Positions 40,776 to 50,558 are shown, counted from the first letter of the stretch. The stretch: DNA of 64,000 bases from Sphingobium sp. Z007 (GCF_900013425.1 NZ_FBXK01000002.1:186001-250000), one strand, 5' to 3'. Made by a program: numbers and translations. Notes: generated by a model not told the origin, from the letters alone.

Positions 40776-43745
40776 ATGACGAAGCGTAAGCATCAACTCC
40801 TGACCGAGAGCGAACGCGATCAGATCCTCGCCATCCCGAGCGAGCGCGACCATCTAGCCCGGCTCTACACCTTCGAGCCTTCGGACATCGAGATCATCGG
40901 CGCACGACGGGAGCGACGGAACCAGTTGGGTGTCGCGCTGCAACTAGCGCTCTTGCGGCACCCGGGCATCACACTGGCGCAGTTGATACAGGACAAGGGA
41001 GCGATACCCCATGATCTCGCCGCCTTCGTCGCGGAACAACTTGGTCTACACGTAACCGACCTGGCCAACTATGCAGCGCGGGATCAGACGATGACGGACC
41101 ATGCCCGCGAGCTGGCGATGCGAGCGGGCCTTCGTGGACCAACCCGCGCCGACATTCCCTTCATGATCGAAGCGGCCGCGAAAACGGCATGGGCGACCGA
41201 CAAGGGGATAACGATAGCGATCGGCGTTGTCACCGCCCTTCGCGAGGCCCGGATTCTACTGCCGTCCATCTCCACCATCGAACGCGCCAGTAGTGCGGGA
41301 CGCGCGCGTGCCCGCAAGCAGGCTGCCTACGCCCTGATCGCTGATCTTAGCGCCGAACAGGTCCACGCCCTCGACCAGGTCTTTGACGACGCCGGCGGCA
41401 TGAGCCAACTCGCTTCGCTCAAGACCATTCCCGTTGCGGCCAGGCCCGATCACATCCGCCAGATTCTCGACCGCCTGCGGCAAGTGCGGAAGATCGGCAT
41501 CTCCCCGGACGTGGCTGGCCGCATCCATGCCGACCGATTTCGGCAATATGTCAGGGAAGGCCGCGCTTCGCCTGCCTATATGATCGAGCGATATATTCCC
41601 TCCCGACGGCGCGCTACGCTGGTTGCGTTCCTGCTCGACCTCGAGGAACGACTGACCGATAACGCCTTGGAGATGGCGGACAAGCTGATCGGCAGCATCT
41701 TCACCCGCGCGAAGAACGCCCAGGCGCGCAGCTATGCCACCACGTCAAAGAATGTGGCGCGGCTGATGCTGATCTTTCGCAGGACAATCGACGCATTGAC
41801 CGATGCGGTCGATACCGGCGAAGATCCAATGGAGGCCCTGGACGCATCGGTCGGGTGGAACACCCTCCTGAAGGCGAGGCCAGAAGTGGCGACAATCGCG
41901 GAAACCGCCAACCTTGATCCGCTGACGGTGGCGGCCGACCGCTATGCGACGTTGCGCAAGTTCGCCCCCGACCTGCTTGAGGCGCTCCAGTTCAGGGCCG
42001 GAAAGGGCAGTGCAAAAACGATCGCCGCCATCGAGATGCTGCGCGACCTCAACAGGTCGGGCAAACGCGATCTGCCTGCCGACGCTCCGATGCCCTTCCG
42101 CAAGGAATGGCGGAAAATCGTCGTGGGCGATGACGGCAAGATCAACCGGCGTCTCTGGGAAATCGCGACGATCGCGCATCTGCGCAACAAGCTGCGTTCC
42201 GGGGATGTCTGGGTGGAGCGATCGGCAGGATACCGCCGGTTCGACAGCTACCTGCTCAGCGAACCCCAGGCGAAGCCGATCGTGTCGGCTCTCGGTCTGC
42301 CACCCACAGCCGGCGAATGGCTCGAACAGCGGGGCCGCGAACTTGACTGGCGGCTTAAGAAATTTGCCCAGCGCCTGAAGCGCGACGCTCTGGAGGGTGT
42401 GCGATATCGCGACGACCGCCTCCAGATATCCCCCGTTCGCACGATCGCGACGCCCGACGCCGAAGCGCTGGCCGACCGGCTCGATGCCATGATGCCACGC
42501 ATCCGCATCACCGAGCTACTGCATGAGGTGGCGCAGGAAACCGGCTTTCTTGCGGCGTTCACCAACCTGCGTACCGGCGAGCCGTGTCCCAATGAAAACG
42601 CGCTGCTCGCCACGATCCTCGCCGATGCGACCAATCTCGGCCTGTCGCGCATGGCGGCGGCGAGTCAGGGCGTCACGCGCGATCAGCTCCTCTGGACCCA
42701 TGACGCCTATATCCGCGACGACAGCTACCGCGCGGCGCTGGCCCTCCTCATCAACGCGCACCACCGCCTGCCATTCTCACGAGTATGGGGCGACGGCACC
42801 ACGTCCAGTTCCGATGGCCAGTTCTTCAGGGCCGCGAAGCGCGGCGCGTCGGGCGGCGATATCAACGCCCGCTATGGCGTCGATCATGGCTTCAGCTTCT
42901 ACACCCATAATTCTGATCAGCGCGCGCCCTACCACGTCAAAGTGATCTCGGCCGCGACGCATGAGGCGCCCTATGTCCTCGACGGCCTCACCAGCCACGG
43001 CACCGATCTCAGGATCGTCGAGCATTACACCGACACCGGCGGGGCGACCGATCATGTCTTCGCCCTGTGCGCGATGCTGGGATTTCGCTTCTGCCCGCGC
43101 CTGCGCGACTTCCCCGACAGGCGGCTCGCGCCGATCGCGCCGGTCACGGCCTATCCGTCCATCACCCCGCTGTTGGGCAAGCGTATCCGCACCGACATCA
43201 TCGGTGAGCAATGGGAAGACGTGCTGCGCCTCGTAGGGTCGATCAAGGCCGGCCATGTCGCGCCATCGGTCATGCTGCGAAAGCTCGCTGCCTACGAACG
43301 GCAGAACCAGCTCGATGTCGCGCTACAGGAAATCGGCAAGATCGAGCGGACGCTGTTCATGCTGGACTGGCTAGAAAATCCCGATCTGCGCCGGCGATGC
43401 CATGCCGGTCTCAACAACAGCGAGCAGCGCCATGCCCTGACGCAGGCGATCTACACATTCCGCCAGGGCCGCATCATCGACCGCAGCCACGAGGCGCAGC
43501 AATATCGGGCGTCCGGCCTCAATCTGCTCGTCGCCGCGATCGTCTATTGGAACACGATCTACATGGATGCCGCCGCCCAGCATCTACGATCAACATCGGT
43601 CGCGGTGCCTGATGATCTACTCGCCCATACGTCCCCAGTAGGTTGGGAGCATATTGCTTTCTCGGGCGATTTCCTCTGGGATCGAGCAGCCGCTTCCGCT
43701 GGCCGCAAGGCCCTCAATCTGCCGCCGGATAGCCGCGCCGCCTAA
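40776..43745 (+). CDS. tnpA: Tn3-family transposase TnpA
   Basis: 989 residues from MTKRKHQLLTESERDQILAI. The N-terminal DUF4158-like domain (RDQILAIPSERDHLARLYTFEPSDIEII) and the DDE catalytic domain (RVWGDGTTSSSDGQFFRAAKRGA with the first acidic residue, later HALTQAIYTFRQGRI) are typical. A start at 40716 is open but lies in the res region. Complete and likely functional apart from the damaged transposon ends. Confidence 0.94.
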   Translation: MTKRKHQLLTESERDQILAIPSERDHLARLYTFEPSDIEIIGARRERRNQLGVALQLALLRHPGITLAQLIQDKGAIPHDLAAFVAEQLGLHVTDLANYAARDQTMTDHARELAMRAGLRGPTRADIPFMIEAAAKTAWATDKGITIAIGVVTALREARILLPSISTIERASSAGRARARKQAAYALIADLSAEQVHALDQVFDDAGGMSQLASLKTIPVAARPDHIRQILDRLRQVRKIGISPDVAGRIHADRFRQYVREGRASPAYMIERYIPSRRRATLVAFLLDLEERLTDNALEMADKLIGSIFTRAKNAQARSYATTSKNVARLMLIFRRTIDALTDAVDTGEDPMEALDASVGWNTLLKARPEVATIAETANLDPLTVAADRYATLRKFAPDLLEALQFRAGKGSAKTIAAIEMLRDLNRSGKRDLPADAPMPFRKEWRKIVVGDDGKINRRLWEIATIAHLRNKLRSGDVWVERSAGYRRFDSYLLSEPQAKPIVSALGLPPTAGEWLEQRGRELDWRLKKFAQRLKRDALEGVRYRDDRLQISPVRTIATPDAEALADRLDAMMPRIRITELLHEVAQETGFLAAFTNLRTGEPCPNENALLATILADATNLGLSRMAAASQGVTRDQLLWTHDAYIRDDSYRAALALLINAHHRLPFSRVWGDGTTSSSDGQFFRAAKRGASGGDINARYGVDHGFSFYTHNSDQRAPYHVKVISAATHEAPYVLDGLTSHGTDLRIVEHYTDTGGATDHVFALCAMLGFRFCPRLRDFPDRRLAPIAPVTAYPSITPLLGKRIRTDIIGEQWEDVLRLVGSIKAGHVAPSVMLRKLAAYERQNQLDVALQEIGKIERTLFMLDWLENPDLRRRCHAGLNNSEQRHALTQAIYTFRQGRIIDRSHEAQQYRASGLNLLVAAIVYWNTIYMDAAAQHLRSTSVAVPDDLLAHTSPVGWEHIAFSGDFLWDRAAASAGRKALNLPPDSRAA

Positions 43746-43778
43746 GCGTTCGCTGATTGTTCGCCCTTAGCGTTGCGT

Positions 43779-45132
43779 GTGGATGGCTCCCGCGTTGCGG
43801 TGCGATTTTCTGACGTTCTGACATGCCATATCGAGTGCAGTCGCGTGTCCGGCCTTTATGTGCAGCCTTTATACGGCTGCTGGCCTTGAAGGATTCCGCC
43901 AGCCCTGGCCTCCTCATCGTTTACGCGGACTCGAAGTCCTGTACGCTAAGCAGGTTTGCCGAAGCTCGGTGGATCGAATGGCTTGCCTTCAGTCGGTCTT
44001 CACACCTCAACCTTGTTTTGCCATCGCCTGCCAATCAGGCTGCGATCGCCAATTCCTTTCTTTCATACTCGACGCCGCGCGTCATCACCACCCATGCAAT
44101 ACGCGCCATCTTGTTGGCCAGAGCAACGGCCACGACCTTGGGCGGACGGCGATCAAGCAAGGCTTTGGCCCATTCAAAGCCTTTGACGCTGCCCGCCCGG
44201 ACATGCCGCAGCACTGAAGTCGCACCGACGACCAGCAATTGTCGCAGGTAGCGATTGCCGCCCTTGGTAATCTTGCCCAGGCGGGTCTTGCCACCTGACG
44301 AGTTTTGCCGGGGCACGAGTCCAAGCCAGGCGGCGAAATGGCGGGCCGACCTGAAGCTCTGCGCGTTGGTCACCATCGACGCGAGCGCCGAGGCGGTGAT
44401 CACACCAACGCCGGGGATGGTTTCAAGGATGTTGCTGACGTCGTTGCGATAATGCCAGCGGGTCAACTGCTTATCGATCCCGGTGAGCTTGTCCTGCAGT
44501 TCCTGAATGTGGCGCGCTAAGACGCCGAGTGTCTCGCGCGCCAGTTCCGGAAGATCGAGTTCGTCCCCTTTCGCAAGCCGATCGACCATGCGCACCACCT
44601 GCGCCACGCCGGTACCCGTCACAAGACCGAATTCGGCCAGATGGCTGCGCACGGCATTGAACATCATCGTCCGCTGCTTGATCAGCAGTGCCCGCGTTTT
44701 GTGCAGCACGCCGCCAGCCTGCTGGTCAACTGACTTGATTTCGACGAACCGCATTGTCGGCCGCGTCACCGCCTCGCAAATCGCTTCGGCATCGGCGGCA
44801 TCGTTCTTCTGCCGCTTGACGTAAGGTTTCACGTAGATCGGCGGGATGAGTTTTACGTCGTGGCCCAGGTTCTGGAGCTGCCGACCCCAGTGATGCGCCG
44901 TTCCGCAGGCTTCGATCCCGATCAGAACCGGAGGCAATGCCGCGAAAAACTTCAACATCTGTCCGCGCTTCAATTGCCGGGTCACAACCACCTGACCCGC
45001 AGCGTCTACACCATGGACCTGGAACACCGACTTCGCGATATCCAGCCCAATCGTGACAATCTCACTCATCGTCCGTCTCCTCGCTCTTCAGCCGAGGCAG
45101 TCTGCCTCAGCCGGTGAGCGGGAGCCATCCAC
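43779..45132 (-). mobile_element. IS110-family element, copy 2
   Basis: Same 1354-bp unit with 15-bp inverted repeats at 43779-43793 and 45118-45132, opposite in orientation to copy 1. The pair forms a large inverted repeat, so recombination between them would invert the Tn3 core. Confidence 0.8.
44035..45069 (-). CDS. IS110-family transposase, copy 2
   Basis: 344 residues with the same sequence as the gene at 37357-38391, including the DEDD motif region and the Transposase_20 helix-hairpin-helix. Identity implies recent transposition or gene conversion. Confidence 0.94.
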   Translation of the reverse strand: MSEIVTIGLDIAKSVFQVHGVDAAGQVVVTRQLKRGQMLKFFAALPPVLIGIEACGTAHHWGRQLQNLGHDVKLIPPIYVKPYVKRQKNDAADAEAICEAVTRPTMRFVEIKSVDQQAGGVLHKTRALLIKQRTMMFNAVRSHLAEFGLVTGTGVAQVVRMVDRLAKGDELDLPELARETLGVLARHIQELQDKLTGIDKQLTRWHYRNDVSNILETIPGVGVITASALASMVTNAQSFRSARHFAAWLGLVPRQNSSGGKTRLGKITKGGNRYLRQLLVVGATSVLRHVRAGSVKGFEWAKALLDRRPPKVVAVALANKMARIAWVVMTRGVEYERKELAIAA

Positions 45133-45218
45133 TCCATCGTTTAGCGTACCATCCACGCTATGCCCTCTAGTTTCGCGCTTTTCAGAACCGCCCCTCCATA
45201 GTCGCTGCTGGCATCACT

Positions 45219-45345
45219 TCATGCCGGCATGTCTTTCATCATCTCGTCGTGATCGGCCGGCACACTCGCCACAAACCCTTGTACTGCTCGCGCATCGTTC
45301 CCTGGAGCCTGGGCACGAACGCGAGCATACCCCGCGCGAAGAAGT
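45219..45345 (-). pseudogene. 3' remnant of a cytochrome c gene
   Basis: Minus-strand frames read GMLAFVPRLQGTMREQYKG and, after a frameshift, FVASVPADHDEMMKDMPA-stop. This matches the end of the intact cytochrome c at 53318-53905 (DMVAFVRQLPKMSAAQYQA ... VASAPEDHDAMMKDMPG). The rest of the gene is gone; the neighbouring IS110/Tn3 insertion is the probable cause. Confidence 0.65.
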
Positions 45346-45678
45346 TTAGGCGGCCATCTTTTCGCAGGCGTCGGCGCACTTGCGGCACGCGGCCACGCAA
45401 TCCTCCATGCCGTCCAGGGATTCGCAGCTCGCAGCGCACGCTCGGCAGACCTCGGCGCACTCGCGGCAGATATGTTGATGGTGGGACGACTTGCGCGCCA
45501 TGAAGTCGATTGCGACTTCGCAAATCTGCGCACAGTCGGCCATGATCTTTATATGCTCCGGTGCGGCGTGCTGGCCGCCCATTTCAAGGCAATGGTTCAT
45601 TGCCATGTGCAGGCAGGTCACATGACACTCGTGGCAGGCGTCCATGCAGGCCTGCATGTCGGGGTTCATCTGATGCAT
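45346..45678 (-). CDS. Four-helix-bundle copper storage protein (cluster B)
   Basis: A 110-residue Csp/YhjQ-type protein with 14 cysteines along helices: MQACMDACHECHVTCLHMA, MADCAQICEVA, HICRECAEVCRACAASCESL and CVAACRKCADACEKM. No signal peptide. It should bind many Cu(I) ions in the cytosol. Divergent in sequence from the cluster A Csp but same role. A variant ECF-type promoter site lies about 35 bp upstream. Confidence 0.88.
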   Translation of the reverse strand: MHQMNPDMQACMDACHECHVTCLHMAMNHCLEMGGQHAAPEHIKIMADCAQICEVAIDFMARKSSHHQHICRECAEVCRACAASCESLDGMEDCVAACRKCADACEKMAA

Positions 45679-45712
45679 CGATCCATCTCCGTCTGAGTCC
45701 CCCCACTAGAAG

Positions 45713-45738
45713 ATACGCGCTTTGCGCGATAACCCCTT
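45713..45738 (-). promoter_or_regulatory. Possible ECF-sigma promoter, csp-B (weak variant)
   Basis: AAGGGG (45738-45733), 13 nt, CGCGTAT (45719-45713) on the minus strand. Two positions differ from the consensus, but the spacer is kept and the distance to the csp start is right. Confidence 0.4.
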
Positions 45739-46120
45739 GCATAAAAATTCCAGCGGCGCTTGCCGGTTCCAGACCAAGCGATGTCGCCACCATAATTCCG
45801 CCGGCGAGCGCAAGCGGCGTCAACCGTCATCGTCGAGATCTGGCCCGCGCCCGCGCCCGCGCCCGGCTCTGCTGCCATGTCGGCCATCGGACCCGGAACC
45901 TGCTGAGCATGGGAGCGGCCATCTTTTCGGGCGTGACACTCTGCCCGTGGGGGGCCAGCGCGCGCATCGTGCCGATGACGTGCTTCAGCCACACACCCAC
46001 GAGCCACAGGTCAACGCGATGTACCGTTGCGTACCGACAGCTTCGACAGTGCTTACGACACTCAAATGGGGAGCGACCTGAGGTGCGTCATCGAGGACAA
46101 GGCCGAGCCGCCAGATAGGC
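45739..46120 (-). other. 382-bp gap, possible decayed gene
   Basis: No intact gene. Minus-strand frames contain protein-like pieces (TPLALAGGIMVATSLGLEPA in one frame, LKHVIGTMRALAPHGQSVTP in another) and a GCGCGGGCGCGGGC simple repeat near 45845, which suggests a frameshifted exported protein. I cannot name it. Confidence 0.35.
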
Positions 46121-46507
46121 TCAGGACGCCAGACGCGTGAGTATAGGGCATTCGGGCCGCTCGTCCCCATGGCAGGCATTCGCAAGGTCGAGCAGTGCTT
46201 CGCGCATGGCATTGAGTGCATCCGCCTTCCGACCCAGGTCTCCCGCGCGCGATTCCGCCAGAGCCTTGACCTCCGCGCTCGCGCGCTCGCGGTCGGACCA
46301 GAGATCAAGCAGCACGCGGATTTCCCCAATGGGAAAGCCGAGATCGCGGGCGTTGGCGATGAAACGCAGGAGGTGCACGTCGGCTTGCGAATAGTCGCGA
46401 TACCCGCTGTCACGTCGCGGCGGCGACGGGATAAGCCCGATCTTCTCATAATGGCGGATCATGCGCTGCGACACAGCGCTCGCATCGGAGGCCGCGCCGA
46501 TGTTCAC
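46121..46507 (-). CDS. CueR-like MerR-family copper regulator
   Basis: A 128-residue MerR protein: N-terminal winged helix ([37 protein letters not shown]), dimerisation helix, and the metal loop [12 protein letters not shown], whose two cysteines and -ECPIL end are the CueR Cu(I) site. Its GTG/ATG region overlaps the ATPase stop by four bases, so it is made from the same transcript, giving feedback control through the MerR-type promoter at 48900-48930. Confidence 0.9.
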   Translation of the reverse strand: MNIGAASDASAVSQRMIRHYEKIGLIPSPPRRDSGYRDYSQADVHLLRFIANARDLGFPIGEIRVLLDLWSDRERASAEVKALAESRAGDLGRKADALNAMREALLDLANACHGDERPECPILTRLAS

Positions 46508-48873
46508 AGCGTCACCCGATTGAGACGCAGCGCGTTGGTGACGACGCTGACGGATGACAGGGCCATCGCCGCAGCGGCGATGACAGGCGACAGAAGGATG
46601 CCGAACACCGGATAGAGCAGCCCGGCGGCGATGGGGACGCCAGCGGCATTGTAGATGAAGGCGAAGAACAGGTTCTGGCGTATGTTGGCCATCGTTGCCT
46701 CGCTCAGGCGCCGCGCCCGCACGATGCCGTTGAGATCACCCTTGAGCAGTGTGATCCCGGCGCTTTCGATGGCGACATCGGTGCCCGAACCCATGGCGAT
46801 GCCGACGTCCGCCGCCGCGAGAGCGGGCGCGTCGTTCACCCCATCGCCAGCCATGGCAACGACATGGCCTTCGCGCTGCAGCCGCAGGACGACAGCGCTC
46901 TTCTGATCGGGCAGCACCTCGGCTTCAACCGCATCGATGCCTAGTTTCCGGGCCACCGCCTCGGCGGTTGTCCGGTTGTCGCCCGTCAACATGACGACGC
47001 TCACGCCCTCTTTTCGCAAGGCGGCCAGCGCCTCCGCTGTGGTTGCCTTGATCGAGTCCGCAATGGCGAGAATTCCGGCGACCCGGCCATCAACGGCCGC
47101 GAAAATCGCCGTCGCTCCGTCCGCCCGCAGCTCATTGGCGCGTGCAGCCGCGGCTGACACATCGATGCCATTCTCTTTGAGATAAACGGCGCCGCCCAGA
47201 AAGATCCGCTTGCCGTCCACGGTCCCGACCGCGCCCTTTCCGGTAGGCGAGTCAAAGTCGGAAACCTCGGGAACGTCGATGTCACGATCCTTCGCGGCCG
47301 CGACGATCGCGAGCGCCAGCGGATGCTCCGACGCCCGCTCGACGCCCGCCGCCAGGCGAAGAAGATCGTGCTCCGAAAAGCCGTCCATCGCCACGATATT
47401 CGTGACCGATGGGCGCCCTTCTGTCAGCGTGCCGGTTTTGTCGACGACGATCGTGTCGACCTTTTCCATGCGCTCCAGCGCCTCGGCATTCTTGATCAGG
47501 ACACCGAGGCCGGCCCCCCGTCCGATCCCGACCATGATCGACATCGGCGTCGCGAGACCCAGCGCGCAGGGACAAGCGATGATCAGCACCGCGACCGCGG
47601 CCACGAGGCCATGCGCCAGTCGCGGTTCTGGACCCCATATTCCCCAGATCGCAAAGGAGAGCAGTGCGACGGCAAGCACTGCCGGCACGAACCAGCCCGC
47701 AACCTTGTCGGCCATGCGCTGGATCGGCGCGCGCGAACGCTGCGCATCTGCCACCATCTGGACGATCCGCGCCAGCATCGTATCCCGGCCAACCTTGTCC
47801 GCGCGTATGACGAGCGATCCTGTTTGGTTTATCGTGCCCGCCACTACATGGGCATCGACCGTCTTCGTCACCGGCATCGACTCGCCAGTCACCATGGACT
47901 CGTCGATCGAAGAGCGGCCGTCCTCGACAATCGCATCCACAGGCACCTTTTCGCCGGGGCGGACGCGCAACCTGTCGCCGACCACGATCAGGTCAATCGC
48001 GACTTCCTCGTCGTGACCATCCGGCAGGATCCGGCGGGCAGTCTTGGGTGCCAGATTGAGCAGGGCCTTGATCGCGCCCGATGTCCGCTCTCGCGCGCGC
48101 AGCTCGAGAACCTGCCCAAGGAGCACGAGGACGGTGATGACCGCGGCGGCCTCGAAATAGATGGCGACCGTGCCATCCATCATGCGGAATGCCGCCGGGA
48201 ATATTCCGGGGGCAAGCGTGGCCACCACGCTATAGGCCCAGGCGACACCGGTTCCCATCGCGATCAGCGTGAACATGTTCAGGTTTCGCGTCCGAATGGA
48301 CGCCCAACCGCGCTCGAAAAACGGCCAACCGGCCCAAAGCACGACGGGGGTCGCCAAAGCGAGCTGAACCCACCCTGATATTCGCTCGGGGACGAGTTGA
48401 TGAAGCGCGGGGAAAAGGTGTCCGCCCATTTCGAGTAGGAATATGGGCACCGTCAGCGCCAGGGCGATCCAGAAGCGCCGTGACATATCGACGAGTTCAG
48501 GGCTCGGGCCTGATTCCGCCGTTATGAGCTCGGGCTCGAGTGCCATGCCGCAGATCGGGCAAGGACCGGCACGATCTTTTCGGATCTCCGGGTGCATCGG
48601 ACAAGTCCAAATCGTGCCAGGTTCTGCGGCCGTGGGCGTGTCGCCCCCGCTCGACAGATATCGTTCCGGCTCGGCGACGAACTTCGCCCGACATCCGGCA
48701 CTGCAGAAGTGAAACTCCTGGTCGCCGTGTGAGGCATGGTGCGCGGTCGCGCCGGGATCGACCATCATGCCGCAGACAGGATCCTTCGCTGTCGTCGGAC
48801 CTTGCGGCTCGCGGTGCTTTCCAGCGCAACAGTTATGCGCACCAGATGTGTTCGCGGAAATAGGATCGGTCAT
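46504..48873 (-). CDS. copA: Copper-translocating P-type ATPase
   Basis: 789 residues from [15 protein letters not shown]. The N-terminus has a YHS domain ([20 protein letters not shown] ... [10 protein letters not shown]) and a heavy-metal-binding domain ([20 protein letters not shown]) in place of classical HMA domains. Core motifs: TGES, the transmembrane CPC in [22 protein letters not shown] with the phosphorylated Asp, HP in ASEHPLA and [10 protein letters not shown]. It exports Cu(I) from the cytosol. The start at 48873 is downstream of the MerR-type promoter and has AAGGAG upstream; the longer open frame would include the promoter. Confidence 0.94.
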   Translation of the reverse strand: MTDPISANTSGAHNCCAGKHREPQGPTTAKDPVCGMMVDPGATAHHASHGDQEFHFCSAGCRAKFVAEPERYLSSGGDTPTAAEPGTIWTCPMHPEIRKDRAGPCPICGMALEPELITAESGPSPELVDMSRRFWIALALTVPIFLLEMGGHLFPALHQLVPERISGWVQLALATPVVLWAGWPFFERGWASIRTRNLNMFTLIAMGTGVAWAYSVVATLAPGIFPAAFRMMDGTVAIYFEAAAVITVLVLLGQVLELRARERTSGAIKALLNLAPKTARRILPDGHDEEVAIDLIVVGDRLRVRPGEKVPVDAIVEDGRSSIDESMVTGESMPVTKTVDAHVVAGTINQTGSLVIRADKVGRDTMLARIVQMVADAQRSRAPIQRMADKVAGWFVPAVLAVALLSFAIWGIWGPEPRLAHGLVAAVAVLIIACPCALGLATPMSIMVGIGRGAGLGVLIKNAEALERMEKVDTIVVDKTGTLTEGRPSVTNIVAMDGFSEHDLLRLAAGVERASEHPLALAIVAAAKDRDIDVPEVSDFDSPTGKGAVGTVDGKRIFLGGAVYLKENGIDVSAAAARANELRADGATAIFAAVDGRVAGILAIADSIKATTAEALAALRKEGVSVVMLTGDNRTTAEAVARKLGIDAVEAEVLPDQKSAVVLRLQREGHVVAMAGDGVNDAPALAAADVGIAMGSGTDVAIESAGITLLKGDLNGIVRARRLSEATMANIRQNLFFAFIYNAAGVPIAAGLLYPVFGILLSPVIAAAAMALSSVSVVTNALRLNRVTL

Positions 48874-48899
48874 GGCTCGTCTCCTTGTCGACGCTAAAC

Positions 48900-48930
48900 A
48901 ATCTGGGGTCTGACATCGTGTCAGGGTCAA
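48900..48930 (-). promoter_or_regulatory. CueR-type promoter/operator
   Basis: On the minus strand TTGACC (48930-48925) and CAGATT (48905-48900) are 19 bp apart, the over-long spacer of MerR-controlled promoters. Between them lies the dyad CTGACA-CGA-TGTCAG (48910-48924). It controls the ATPase and cueR. Confidence 0.75.
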
Positions 48931-48973
48931 GGCCCCGGTTCAAATATTCTGTCCGCCAGACGCTGGAGCCTGA

Positions 48974-49861
48974 TTATTCGAGCAAGAGATTGTGGATCGC
49001 GGTCGCTGCCTTGGCCGCCTGACCCGCCGCGACGGCAATCTGGTCCAACCCTTCGACGACGTCGCCGGCAGCGAACAGGCCGCTGATCGATGTTCGCTGG
49101 TGGTCGTCGACGATGATGCAACCCGACGCGCTCAACGAAGCACCGGCTACCCGCGCGAGCTCTGATCTTCCGGAACTTCCGAGCGCGACATAGAGCGTAT
49201 CGAAGCTGAGCGATTGGCCATCGGACAGGCGCACGAGAACATCATCATCGTTTATCGATAATGTTTGTATGGCGGCACGTTCGACCGCAATTCCGCCGTC
49301 CGCAAGATCAGCTTGGTCGGCAAGAGAAAGCTGCACGGATTCTTCAGTGAGCAGGGTAACGGTTTCGCTGTAGCGCCGCACGAAGATCGCCTCGGCCGCT
49401 CCATGCTCCGAGCAGCCCAGGACTGCCACGCGCTTGCCGCGCACCTCGTACGCATCACAAATTGGGCAGTAGCGGATGAGGCCGCGCGAAACGCCTCTGT
49501 CATGTGCAGCTTGGGCGAGGTTGGGTCGGTGGTTTGCAACGCCCGGCGCAAGCAACACCGTCCGCGCCTCGAGGGTGCGGGAACTCATGCCCACGGCAAA
49601 GCCTGTCTTGGACTGCATGATACCGAGGGCCACGTCACTGACCAATTCCGCACCGTAGCCGACAGCGTGCTGACGCATACGCGACAACAACTCCTCACCA
49701 GATATCCCTTCCGGGAAGCCGATGAGATTATGCGTCGTGGGAATGCTGGCGGCACGTCCGGCCCCGGCGTCGATAACCAACGTGGCACGCAGAAATCGAC
49801 CCAGGTAGGTGGCAGCTGTCAGGCCTGCGGGGCCTCCGCCAATGATAATGCAGTCGTACAT
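48974..49861 (-). CDS. Thioredoxin-reductase-like FAD/NAD(P) oxidoreductase (cluster B)
   Basis: 295 residues from MYDCIIIGGGPAGLTAATYL, the FAD-binding motif. The redox CxxC is in RYCPICDAYE, NAD(P) binding in VAVLGCSEHGAAEAIFV, and the FAD tail motif is ISGLFAAGDVVEGLDQIAVA. It parallels the cluster A gene (21548-22558) with the same CPIC centre. The start at 49861 is chosen because the promoter motif at 49894-49919 would place the transcript start near 49886, leaving the next ATG (49888) at or before the first base. Confidence 0.85.
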   Translation of the reverse strand: MYDCIIIGGGPAGLTAATYLGRFLRATLVIDAGAGRAASIPTTHNLIGFPEGISGEELLSRMRQHAVGYGAELVSDVALGIMQSKTGFAVGMSSRTLEARTVLLAPGVANHRPNLAQAAHDRGVSRGLIRYCPICDAYEVRGKRVAVLGCSEHGAAEAIFVRRYSETVTLLTEESVQLSLADQADLADGGIAVERAAIQTLSINDDDVLVRLSDGQSLSFDTLYVALGSSGRSELARVAGASLSASGCIIVDDHQRTSISGLFAAGDVVEGLDQIAVAAGQAAKAATAIHNLLLE

Positions 49862-49893
49862 GCGCACCTCGCCGACGGTGATCCTCATTTCTA

Positions 49894-49919
49894 TTACGCG
49901 CGCTCGCCCATCTTCCCTC
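49894..49919 (-). promoter_or_regulatory. Putative ECF-sigma promoter, flavoprotein B
   Basis: GAGGGA (49919-49914), 13 nt, CGCGTAA (49900-49894) on the minus strand, a close variant of the consensus. Back to back with the plus-strand site at 49960. Confidence 0.5.
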
Positions 49920-49959
49920 GCATGCCCTTCGATGTTTTGAAGAAATTGCTGGCCGGGGC

Positions 49960-49985
49960 GAGGGGTGCGCGCCGCCGGTGCGTAA
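49960..49985 (+). promoter_or_regulatory. Orphan ECF-sigma promoter motif
   Basis: GAGGGG (49960-49965), 13 nt, TGCGTAA (49979-49985): full consensus, but it faces a fliQ remnant instead of a copper gene. In cluster A the equivalent divergent site drives copC, so copC was probably here before a rearrangement. Confidence 0.55.
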
Positions 49986-50173
49986 GTCAGTAGTAGCCCG
50001 TCGAGAGACTCGATGGGCCATTCGGGAGCCCACGGGTCGCAGCGTGGAGCGGGGCGAGCGTCCAAGGGAAGACCTGATCGAACCAACGATCATCCGCTTG
50101 GCCGTTCGTCCCGCGATGGGCGGAACTGTTGGCTCCTTGGCACTTGCGAGCGCAAGTGCAGGGGGAGGTATAA

Positions 50174-50446
50174 ATGGAGACCTACAGTCCTTTTTCTGTG
50201 TCGATGGGACGTGCGCTTTGGGTCATGGCCATGGTAGCGGGACCGCCTTTGATCATCATGGGTGTCGTGGGGCTGGTCATCTCGATTATTCAAGCCGCGA
50301 CGTCGATCAACGAGCAAACGGTCAGCTTCGTGCCTAAATTGCTCGCGCTGCTGCTATTCCTGGTCCTCTTTGGTGCCGCGATGGGAGCATTGCTTGTCGA
50401 TTATACGCGCGACCTCCTCATCCACATTCCAGACGACATCCAGTGA
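50174..50446 (+). CDS. fliQ: Flagellar export protein FliQ (orphan)
   Basis: 90 residues with two transmembrane helices and the FliQ signature VISIIQAATSINEQTVSFVP between them, ending in LLIHIPDDIQ. FliQ is part of the export gate with FliP and FliR, neither of which is here. GGGGGAGGT 6 bp before the ATG is a good ribosome-binding site, so it could still be expressed. With fliE at 31.9-32.3 kb it suggests a broken flagellar locus. Confidence 0.85.
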   Translation: METYSPFSVSMGRALWVMAMVAGPPLIIMGVVGLVISIIQAATSINEQTVSFVPKLLALLLFLVLFGAAMGALLVDYTRDLLIHIPDDIQ

Positions 50447-50558
50447 ACAGCGAGGCAATCGACTTCCGCATGGCGTGGCAGGGATCAGGAATCTGGCCTG
50501 CCGTCGACCACAATGCTAGCCTCTCGAGCTCATCGAGTAATCGACAAAGGGGGACGGT

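Larger units (their letters stand above)
38648..43778 (+). mobile_element. Tn3-family transposon core between IS110 copies
   Basis: Contains a passenger gene, a serine resolvase and a Tn3-type transposase. Both inner borders read ACACGCAACGCTAAG directed inward, with CGCTAAG resembling the inner end of Tn3-family terminal repeats. The IS110 copies thus appear inserted into both transposon ends at the same position, as IS4321/IS5075 do in Tn21-like repeats. Exact outer ends are not resolved. Confidence 0.6.

Noticed and set aside
43811..44251. Plus-strand ORFs over the second IS110 copy
   Set aside because: They are exact mirror images of shadows over the first copy and antisense to the transposase.
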